Below are positions 7,715-13,173 of a DNA stretch of 13,173 nt, piece after piece. Positions within the stretch are counted from its first letter, which is position 1. Each line of letters starts with the position of its first letter. Made by a program: the position numbers and the translations under genes. A model generated the notes under the pieces. The model made no database searches, was not told where the DNA came from, and worked only from the letters and a program-made list of their open reading frames with translations. Source of the DNA: Desulfobulbaceae bacterium (GTDB lineage: Bacteria; Desulfobacterota; Desulfobulbia; Desulfobulbales; Desulfobulbaceae). Location: positions 1 to 13,173 of the forward strand of contig JALVAI010000048.1 of the NCBI GenBank assembly GCA_027011235.1, in the 5' to 3' direction.

Positions 7715-8017
7715 ATGACTGATATGACACCCCTTACCGGCACTGTCCTTGATGAAGACATGCGCTGCAATCTCGGCGATCTCTGTCGTTTATGCGGCGT
7801 GCCGGCAGACAGTATTTTGGAAATGATTGACGAGGGAATGCTCTGTCCACAGGGAAATGACCCCAGAGAGTGGCGCTTTACGGCCCTGGAGGTCAAAAGG
7901 GTCCAGACCACGATCCGGTTGCAGCGGGACCTGCGCATCAATCTTCCCGGCTGCGCCCTGGCCCTGCAACTGCTGGAGGAACTGGAAGAACTCCGTCGTC
8001 TGTGCCGCATGCGATAA
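7715..8017 (+). CDS. cbpM: chaperone modulator CbpM
   Basis: This is a small protein that in well-studied relatives binds the J-domain of CbpA and blocks its work with DnaK. It has 100 residues, the usual size. The N-terminal half resembles a MerR-like winged-helix fold (LGDLCRLCGVPADSILEMIDEGML, then WRFTALEVKRV at about 52-62), and the C-terminal half is a helical, leucine-rich segment with RDLRINLPGCALALQLLEEL. The call rests on this pattern and on its position 5 bases after cbpA. The ATG at 7715 is preferred; an in-frame ATG at 7724 is possible. The gene ends 3 bases before rmuC. Confidence 0.9.
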   Translation: MTDMTPLTGTVLDEDMRCNLGDLCRLCGVPADSILEMIDEGMLCPQGNDPREWRFTALEVKRVQTTIRLQRDLRINLPGCALALQLLEELEELRRLCRMR

Positions 8018-8020
8018 CCA

Positions 8021-9355
8021 TTGGAATCCCTGGTTCTTTTTGTCCACCACCTGCACATTCCGTCCCTATTGGCCGGGGCGGCAGGGGCGGCACTCCTGAT
8101 TTTGCTCACCTGTCTGACGATATATACCCGTCTTGGCAGACGCAACCTTGGCCTGACCATTCGCCTTGAACAGGCGGGCAAAAACATCAGGCGACTTGAG
8201 GAGGGCCTTGACCGGCTGCGCGCGGAGCGGGACGATCTGCGGTTGCAGCAGAAAAAGAGCATGGAAATAATGGCCGCCCGGCAGACGGAACTTGACAACT
8301 GCCGCCGCCTTTTGCAGGAGCGGGAACAACTCTTTTCCACCGTGCGTGATCAGATGCGCCGGGATTTCGAGCTGCTGGCCGGTCGGGTCCTTAAGCAACA
8401 GGGCAAGGAACTTGACGCCCGCCACGAATCCGGCCTCCAGTCCCTGCTGGACCCCATGCGCCGGCAACTCGATGAGTTCAAGGCGCGGGTGGAAGAAGTC
8501 TATGACAAAAAGTCGCGCGACCATGCCGCCCTGGTCAGGGAAATCGAACTGCTGCGGCAACTCAACCGGCAGTTGAGCGATGACGCCATCCACCTGACCC
8601 GGGCCCTGCAGGGCAGCAATAAAATGCAGGGCCAGTGGGGCGAGATGATCCTGGAAAAACTGCTTGAGGATTCCGGCCTCCGCAAGGGCCGGGAATTTGA
8701 AACCCAGCCGGGGATGCGCAACGATGAGGGCCGGCTGCGGCAACCCGATGTTATTGTCCATCTTCCGGATGGGCGGGATATCATCATTGACGCCAAGGTT
8801 TCTCTCAAGGCCTGGACCAGGGCCGCGCACGAACAGGACAACAGAAAACGGCAGCAGTTGCTCAAGGGACATATCGATTCCCTGCGCAGCCACATCAAGG
8901 GACTGGGCAACAAGGCATACCACCGGCTGCCAGGTGTCAATACCGTTGATTTTGTCCTGTTGTTCATGCCTGCCGAGGGGGCCTTCCAGGCCGCGGTTTC
9001 CCTGCAGCCGGACCTGCTGACCACGGCCATGCGCAAAAAGATCATCCTGGCCGGGCCCTCGACGCTTATGGCTGTCCTGCGGACGATTCATCATCTCTGG
9101 CGGGTTGATGAACAGGGACGCAACAGTTTAGCTATTGCCAAACAGGCCGGACAACTTTATGATAAGTTCGTCGGTTTTGTTGAGGCCTTTGAGGAAATCG
9201 GCTTTCGCCTTGAGCAAGGCCGCCAAAGCTGGCAAACTGCCAGAAAACGACTGGTGTCGGGACGGGGAAACCTCGTTGACCGGGTTGAATCACTGAAAAA
9301 ACTCGGTGTGCAACCGGAACGAAACCTGCCTGAAGCCGTCAAAAACCCTGAGTAG
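8021..9355 (+). CDS. rmuC: RmuC family DNA recombination protein
   Basis: RmuC proteins are inner-membrane-anchored proteins with a nuclease-like fold, linked to limiting DNA inversions and recombination at short repeats. It has 444 residues. A membrane segment lies at about 13-36 (LLAGAAGAALLILL), a long charged coiled coil at about 43-190, and the RmuC domain from about 197: MQGQWGEMILEKLLEDSGL, then PDVIVHLPDGRDIIIDAKVSL (242-262), whose Asp257 and Lys259 fit a PD-(D/E)XK-like core. FVLLFMPAEGAFQAA (311-325) is also typical. The start is TTG at 8021, 3 bases after the cbpM stop. No in-frame ATG precedes the membrane segment and there is no clear Shine-Dalgarno site, so translation may depend on re-initiation after cbpM. 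Confidence 0.94.
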   Translation: MESLVLFVHHLHIPSLLAGAAGAALLILLTCLTIYTRLGRRNLGLTIRLEQAGKNIRRLEEGLDRLRAERDDLRLQQKKSMEIMAARQTELDNCRRLLQEREQLFSTVRDQMRRDFELLAGRVLKQQGKELDARHESGLQSLLDPMRRQLDEFKARVEEVYDKKSRDHAALVREIELLRQLNRQLSDDAIHLTRALQGSNKMQGQWGEMILEKLLEDSGLRKGREFETQPGMRNDEGRLRQPDVIVHLPDGRDIIIDAKVSLKAWTRAAHEQDNRKRQQLLKGHIDSLRSHIKGLGNKAYHRLPGVNTVDFVLLFMPAEGAFQAAVSLQPDLLTTAMRKKIILAGPSTLMAVLRTIHHLWRVDEQGRNSLAIAKQAGQLYDKFVGFVEAFEEIGFRLEQGRQSWQTARKRLVSGRGNLVDRVESLKKLGVQPERNLPEAVKNPE

Positions 9356-9359
9356 GAGG
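9354..9359 (+). promoter_or_regulatory. ribosome binding site of the glycine-zipper lipoprotein gene
   Basis: AGGAGG overlaps the last two bases of the rmuC stop codon and lies 5 bases before the ATG at 9365. It is the strongest Shine-Dalgarno site of the plus-strand cluster and suggests high translation of the lipoprotein. Confidence 0.75.
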
Positions 9360-9364
9360 TTGCT

Positions 9365-9835
9365 ATGAAATATGTAAGCATATTTACTCTTGTTGCCCTG
9401 TTTGCCCTCACATCCTGTACCGGCGTGGGAGTACAGCAGGGGAAGAAAGGCCAGGTAGGAGCGGTGGGCGGCGCGGCCGCCGGCGCCATTATCGGCCAGG
9501 CCATCGGTCATGATACCCAGTCAACCCTGATAGGGACAGCGATCGGCACCATGATCGGCTATATTGTCGGCAATGAAATGGACAAATATGACCGCCAGGA
9601 GCTTAATCACGTCTATGAAAGAGGGGTTTCCAATCGTCCCTCTTCCTGGGTCAATCCGGACACCGGCAACCAGTACAGCGTAACTCCGCAGCCGGCCTAT
9701 ACCGACCCCGCAAGCCACAGGGTCTGCCGCAAGGCAAAAATTGACGCAGTCATTGACGGTCAACAAAAGCACACCTACAGCACTGCCTGCCGAGATGCCT
9801 ATGGCCACTGGCAGTTGCAGCCGTCAAAACAATAA
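9365..9835 (+). CDS. glycine-zipper lipoprotein, 17-kDa surface antigen-like
   Basis: This is a predicted lipoprotein of 156 residues. The signal peptide ends in the lipobox LTSC with the lipidated cysteine at position 18; Thr-Gly follows, with no Asp at +2, which favours outer-membrane sorting. Residues about 32-70 form a glycine zipper (repeated GxxxG in VGAVGGAAAGAIIG and IGTAIGTMIGYIVGN), typical of membrane-inserting 2TM segments. The C-terminal part (about 98-152) has GNQYSVTPQPAY, and Cys121 and Cys142 flank a beta-like segment ending in AYGHWQL, as in the rickettsial 17-kDa antigen family. The function of such proteins is usually envelope-related but poorly defined. Its TAA shares one base with the next gene's ATG (TAATG). 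Confidence 0.85.
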   Translation: MKYVSIFTLVALFALTSCTGVGVQQGKKGQVGAVGGAAAGAIIGQAIGHDTQSTLIGTAIGTMIGYIVGNEMDKYDRQELNHVYERGVSNRPSSWVNPDTGNQYSVTPQPAYTDPASHRVCRKAKIDAVIDGQQKHTYSTACRDAYGHWQLQPSKQ

Positions 9836-10236
9836 TGGTTTCCGGTCGCTTTGCCGTCAACACCGCATCCAGGATGGAATTTGTCGATATTACGGCAAAT
9901 CTCCAGCGGATTATAGATGATAATGATGTGGATTCCGGGCTGCTCGTTGCCTATAATCCACATACCACAGCGGGTATCACCATTAACGAAGGGGCTGATC
10001 CTGCTGTCCAGAGCGACCTGATCACCATTTTGCGGCATATCATACCCCTGGAGTTTCCCTACAAACACCTGGAGGGAAACTCCCCATCCCACATGATGGC
10101 CTCCCTGACCGGCAGCTCCGTCACCGTTATCATTGAAAACGGACGGCTGCTGCTTGGCACCTGGCAACGCATCTTTTTTTGTGAATACGATGGCCCACGC
10201 AACCGCAAGGTATGGTGGAAGATTCTGGGGGGATAA
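9835..10236 (+). CDS. yjbQ: YjbQ family protein (UPF0047)
   Basis: This is a small cytoplasmic protein of 133 residues, the normal family length. Conserved motifs are HTTAGITINEGADP (43-56), HLEGNSPSHMMASLTG (78-93) and GTWQRIFFCEYDGPRNRKV (108-126). The conserved histidines and acidic residues probably form a metal site. Some members can replace thiamine-phosphate synthase weakly, which is why the family is often named secondary thiamine-phosphate synthase; the natural role is not settled. The start overlaps the lipoprotein stop by one base, giving translational coupling. The family assignment is firm, the function is not. Confidence 0.93.
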   Translation: MVSGRFAVNTASRMEFVDITANLQRIIDDNDVDSGLLVAYNPHTTAGITINEGADPAVQSDLITILRHIIPLEFPYKHLEGNSPSHMMASLTGSSVTVIIENGRLLLGTWQRIFFCEYDGPRNRKVWWKILGG

Positions 10237-10242
10237 ACAATC

Positions 10243-10488
10243 ATGACGCTATCACCCCTGCCGGCGGATGAGATCTGTTTCGGCCTGGACCGGGCAACCG
10301 ATGAACGTTCCCTGATGCTCTTTCTCCGGCTTTTCAGCAGAAAACAACTGCTCGAGGTACTTGTGCCCCGGCTTGATGATAAAGAAATTGAACAAACCGT
10401 TCATCTGCTGACCACGCTTATGCGAAGCCATCTTCAGGAACAGGAATACCACGAGCTGTTCCTTGGCGATATGGACCATCATCACTGA
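10243..10488 (+). CDS. hypothetical protein, 81 residues, histidine-ended
   Basis: I do not recognise this small protein. It starts 6 bases after yjbQ with a G-rich stretch (GGGGGGAT) upstream as a possible ribosome site, and ends 33 bases before the UbiD-family gene. It looks helical: a hydrophobic first part (SLMLFLRLFSRKQLLEVLV, about 23-41), then a charged helix (EIEQTVHLLTTLMRSHLQEQEY, about 48-69), ending in DMDHHH, which could bind a metal. There is no signal peptide. Its position within the tightly spaced gene chain, reading-frame fit and composition support a real gene. A partner or regulator of a neighbour is possible, without direct evidence. Confidence 0.78.
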   Translation: MTLSPLPADEICFGLDRATDERSLMLFLRLFSRKQLLEVLVPRLDDKEIEQTVHLLTTLMRSHLQEQEYHELFLGDMDHHH

Positions 10489-10521
10489 TCGTCGGCTTTC
10501 CCGACCGGAGCAGCGACCATT

Positions 10522-12291
10522 ATGGCACCGATTCTCAACCTCCGTGATTTCCTTGATATTTTAAAAAAGAACGACCAGTTGCTGGTCATCGACACCGAGG
10601 TTGATCCCTACCTGGAGATTGCCGAAATCCACCGCCGGATTATTGCCCGCCAGGGCCCGGCCCTCCTCTTCACCAGGGTCAAGGGATCAACCTTTCCGGT
10701 GGTCACCAACCTGTTCGGCACCAATAAACGGCTGGAACTTGCTTTTGGCAGCCGTCCCCTCGATTTTGTGCGCCAACTGGTCAACCTGGCGGAACGACTC
10801 ATGCCGCCGAAATTGTCAACGCTCTGGCAGGCACGGCCACTGTTGCTGCAGGGTATGAAGGTCGGCCTGAAGACTGTCGCAAAAGCGCCGGTAATGGAAT
10901 GCAGGCAGCAGCCGGCCCGGCTTGGCGAGCTGCCGCTGCTCACCTCCTGGCACTCGGACGGCGGCGCCTTTGTCACCCTGCCTCTGGTCTATACCGAGCA
11001 TCCGGACGGACTTGGCCATAACCTGGGTATGTATCGTATCCAGCGCTATGACGACACCACAACCGGTATCCACTGGCAGATCCACAAGGGAGGCGGTTTC
11101 CATTACCATGCGGCGGAGCAGAAAAACCAGCCTCTGCCCATGACCCTGTATATCGGTGGTCCCCCGGCGCTGATGCTGGCCGCCATTGCGCCGCTGCCGG
11201 AAAATATCCCCGAGCTCATGCTCGCCTCCCTGCTGCAGGGGAAAAAGCTGGCCATGGCCCGTGACCCGGAGGGCGGACACCGACTCGTTGCCGAGGCCGA
11301 ATTTGCCATCAAGGGAATGGTGCCGCCAAAGGAGCGGCGTCCAGAAGGCCCGTTTGGTGATCATTACGGCTATAACTCGCTGCAGCACGAGTACCCTGTG
11401 TTTCGGACCACTCATCTCTATCACCGCAAAAACGCCATTTATCCCGCCACCGTGGTGGGGCGCCCCAAACAGGAGGATTACTTTATCGGCGATTTTCTCC
11501 AGGAGCTCCTCTCTCCCCTTTTTCCCCTGGTCATGACCGGTGTCCGTCAGCTGAAAACCTTTGGCGAAACCGGCTTCCACTGCCTTGCCGCCGCCCGGGT
11601 CGCCAACCGTTATCCCAGGGAGGCCTTTGCCTCCGGCCTGCGAATCCTCGGCGAAGGTCAACTCTCCCTGACCAAGTTTCTGCTCCTGACCGATGGCAAC
11701 ATTGATATTGCCGAATTTCCAAGGCTCTGGCAACATATCCTTGAACGGATCAGGTGGGACAGGGACCTTTTTATCTTTGCCAATGTCTCCCAGGACACCC
11801 TGGACTACACCGGTCCATCCGTGAACAAGGGATCAAAGGCCATGATGATGGGTCTTGGTGATAAACAGCGGGACCTGGCAACCGAATTTAACGGCTCCCT
11901 TCCCGATGGGTGCACCCGGCCGGTCTGTTACCTTCCAGGCACCCTGGTCGTTCAGGGAAAACCATATGCGGACGCTCCGAACCAGGCGGCTGAGCTGGCC
12001 GCGCATCAGGGGGTCGATGGCTGGCAGGTAATCCTGCTGGTTGATTCAAGCAGGGAGGCGACCCTCAACCTGCAGGAATTTCTCTGGACCTTTTTCACCC
12101 GCTTTGAACCGGCAGCCGATATTCACGGTGCCGCCGAGGTCACCAAACGTTTCCACGTCGGCCTGACGCCGCCCATTGTTTTCGATTGCCGAATGAAACC
12201 CTGGTATACCGAGATCCTGGAAGTTGATCCCGACACCAAGGCCCTGGTCGACAAAAAATTTGCCGCCATGATACCGCCGCACCTGCGATAG
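10522..12291 (+). CDS. UbiD family decarboxylase, probably for menaquinone synthesis
   Basis: UbiD enzymes decarboxylate aromatic or unsaturated acids using prenylated FMN made by UbiX. It has 589 residues, longer than the roughly 490 of E. coli UbiD and similar to long forms in bacteria using the futalosine menaquinone route. The flavin/substrate region is visible: HNLGMYRIQRYD (166-177) with Arg172, IHWQIHKGGGFH (183-194), and PEGPFGDHYGYN (274-285), where Glu275 and Asp280 sit where the family has its catalytic acids. ATVVGRPKQEDYFIGDF (309-325) and DYTGPSVNKGSKAM (428-441) are also family-like. I infer a menaquinone role (MqnL-like) from length and style, not proof. No UbiX gene is in the window. 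Confidence 0.9.
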   Translation: MAPILNLRDFLDILKKNDQLLVIDTEVDPYLEIAEIHRRIIARQGPALLFTRVKGSTFPVVTNLFGTNKRLELAFGSRPLDFVRQLVNLAERLMPPKLSTLWQARPLLLQGMKVGLKTVAKAPVMECRQQPARLGELPLLTSWHSDGGAFVTLPLVYTEHPDGLGHNLGMYRIQRYDDTTTGIHWQIHKGGGFHYHAAEQKNQPLPMTLYIGGPPALMLAAIAPLPENIPELMLASLLQGKKLAMARDPEGGHRLVAEAEFAIKGMVPPKERRPEGPFGDHYGYNSLQHEYPVFRTTHLYHRKNAIYPATVVGRPKQEDYFIGDFLQELLSPLFPLVMTGVRQLKTFGETGFHCLAAARVANRYPREAFASGLRILGEGQLSLTKFLLLTDGNIDIAEFPRLWQHILERIRWDRDLFIFANVSQDTLDYTGPSVNKGSKAMMMGLGDKQRDLATEFNGSLPDGCTRPVCYLPGTLVVQGKPYADAPNQAAELAAHQGVDGWQVILLVDSSREATLNLQEFLWTFFTRFEPAADIHGAAEVTKRFHVGLTPPIVFDCRMKPWYTEILEVDPDTKALVDKKFAAMIPPHLR

Positions 12292-12344
12292 ATCATCCCC
12301 TGTACTGTCTCCCGTCTCCTGGAACCCCAAATAATCAGTCGTCA

Positions 12345-13088
12345 ATGGAAGAGAGATTACAGAAAATTCTTGCCCGGGCCGGGATAGGGTCAAGGAGAAA
12401 ATGCGAGCAATACATCAGGGAGGGCAGAGTACGGGTCAACGGTGAGTGTATTACAACAATGGGGTACAAGGCCGATCCCGCCAGGGCGTTGATCACCTTT
12501 GACGGTAAAACCGTTACCAGGGAACAACAGATCTACATCCTTCTGAACAAACCGACCGGCTATGTGACCACCCTGTCCGACCCCCAGGGACGCCCCATTG
12601 TGACCGATCTGCTCCCGGACATTGATAAACGCATTTTTCCGGTGGGCCGGCTTGATCTCAACTCCGAAGGGGCGCTATTGTGTACAAATGACGGCCGGCT
12701 CGCCAATTATATTCTCCATCCCCGCTACGGGGTTGCCAAGACCTATGAAGTGGAGGTGGAAAAAGTCCCTGTCCCTGCCCTGCTGCGTCAGCTTGAACAG
12801 GGAATCTTCCTTGATGGCGTAAAAACCTTGCCAGCCAAAATTCGTGTTCTTGCTCCCAAAAGAGGAAAAATCCGTCTTGAGATCATTCTTCATGAGGGAA
12901 AAAAGCGACAGGTCCGAAAAATGTTTTCGGCAATCGGTCACCCGGTGAAAAGGCTGAAAAGAACAGCGTATGGAGATCTCAGGCTGGGTCATTTACCCCT
13001 CGGCAGCCACCGTTTTTTGAGCAAAAAAGACCTAAAAAAAATATTTTCCGGCAAAATTCCCTTTACAATCAAAAACATACCTGATTAA
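12345..13088 (+). CDS. rluB: RsuA/RluB family pseudouridine synthase
   Basis: This enzyme converts a uridine in ribosomal RNA to pseudouridine. It has 247 residues. An N-terminal S4 RNA-binding domain spans about 3-60 (RLQKILARAGIGSRRKCEQYIREGRVRVNG region). The catalytic domain carries LLNKPTGYVTT (66-76) and the signature PVGRLDLNSEG (99-109) with catalytic Asp104, and further on the EGKKRQVRKM motif. These fit the RluB/RsuA branch; RluB (23S rRNA) is the better guess because of the S4 sequence and LLNKP, but RsuA, RluE or RluF cannot be excluded. It starts 53 bases after the UbiD-family gene, without a strong ribosome site, and may be the last gene of the cluster or a separate unit. Confidence 0.94.
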   Translation: MEERLQKILARAGIGSRRKCEQYIREGRVRVNGECITTMGYKADPARALITFDGKTVTREQQIYILLNKPTGYVTTLSDPQGRPIVTDLLPDIDKRIFPVGRLDLNSEGALLCTNDGRLANYILHPRYGVAKTYEVEVEKVPVPALLRQLEQGIFLDGVKTLPAKIRVLAPKRGKIRLEIILHEGKKRQVRKMFSAIGHPVKRLKRTAYGDLRLGHLPLGSHRFLSKKDLKKIFSGKIPFTIKNIPD

Positions 13089-13121
13089 ATCTTCATAGTT
13101 AAAGAAAATTGAAGCGTTTAA

Positions 13122-13163
13122 CCGAAAATAGGCCGTGTAGCCGTGTCATTTCGGACTATTTTC
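13122..13163. repeat. competing inverted repeats after the pseudouridine synthase gene
   Basis: GAAAATAG (13124-13131) is the inverted complement of CTATTTTC (13156-13163). The same left arm, read as CCGAAA(A)T from 13122, can also pair with ATTTCGG (13148-13154), so the two hairpins exclude each other. Between them GCCGTGT occurs twice (13132-13138 and 13140-13146). No T-run follows before the window ends. It may be a weak terminator, an RNA switch-like structure, or the edge of a repeat cut by the window. Confidence 0.35.
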
Positions 13164-13173
13164 ATTATTCGTT

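Noticed and set aside
8066..9094. Open frame of 342 codons on the minus strand opposite rmuC
   Set aside because: RmuC on the plus strand has clear domain motifs; the antisense frame shows none and crosses the coiled-coil coding region.
10816..11736. Open frame of 306 codons on the minus strand opposite the UbiD-family gene
   Set aside because: It is a shadow of a well-supported gene with conserved motifs and has no recognisable features or ribosome site.
1..13173. CRISPR array, insertion sequence, tRNA, prophage or toxin-antitoxin pair
   Set aside because: No spaced direct repeats, transposase motifs, cloverleaf sequences, phage genes or paired small toxin/antitoxin frames were seen on either strand.

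Overview
This window looks like an ordinary, densely packed chromosomal segment from a Gram-negative bacterium. It is moderately GC-rich, with short intergenic gaps and many start/stop overlaps. The gene mix suggests an anaerobic or microaerophilic deltaproteobacterium-like lineage (Desulfobacterota). The hints are a long UbiD-family decarboxylase of the type tied to menaquinone synthesis, a lipoprotein and a periplasmic carbonic anhydrase that imply an outer membrane, and a starch-synthase-type glycogen synthase. That placement is inference; no rRNA or other marker gene is present.

Layout. Bases 1-49 may be the 3' end of a plus-strand gene, followed by a strong terminator hairpin at 89-126 that would work in both directions. 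From about 6520 down to 235 six genes run on the minus strand: shikimate kinase (aroK), chorismate synthase (aroC), a divergent glycogen synthase (glgA), an unrecognised helical protein with one TPR-like repeat, NAD-type glyceraldehyde-3-phosphate dehydrogenase (gap), and an exported alpha-type carbonic anhydrase. aroC and glgA overlap by 4 bases, glgA and the unknown gene are 14 bases apart, and the unknown gene and gap are 27 bases apart, so this is probably one transcription unit joining the end of the shikimate pathway to central carbon and glycogen metabolism. The carbonic anhydrase follows after a 105-base gap and may or may not be co-transcribed.

A divergent intergenic region (about 6523-6764) separates the two gene clusters. 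It holds a plausible minus-strand promoter and an 8-bp perfect inverted repeat at 6654-6675. From 6765 to 13088 eight genes run on the plus strand: a CbpA-type DnaJ co-chaperone, its modulator CbpM, RmuC (TTG start), a glycine-zipper lipoprotein, a YjbQ-family protein, an 81-residue unknown protein, a UbiD-family decarboxylase (probably for menaquinone), and an RsuA/RluB-type pseudouridine synthase. Most of the spacings are 0-33 bases, so this too is probably an operon or a chain of coupled genes. The last 85 bases hold competing inverted repeats of unknown role.

No mobile element, CRISPR array, tRNA, rRNA, phage gene or recognisable defence system was found. I see no convincing new multi-gene system. 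The least explained items are the helical protein between glgA and gap, the 81-residue protein before the decarboxylase, the altered nucleotide-binding motif in GlgA, and the small inverted repeats.
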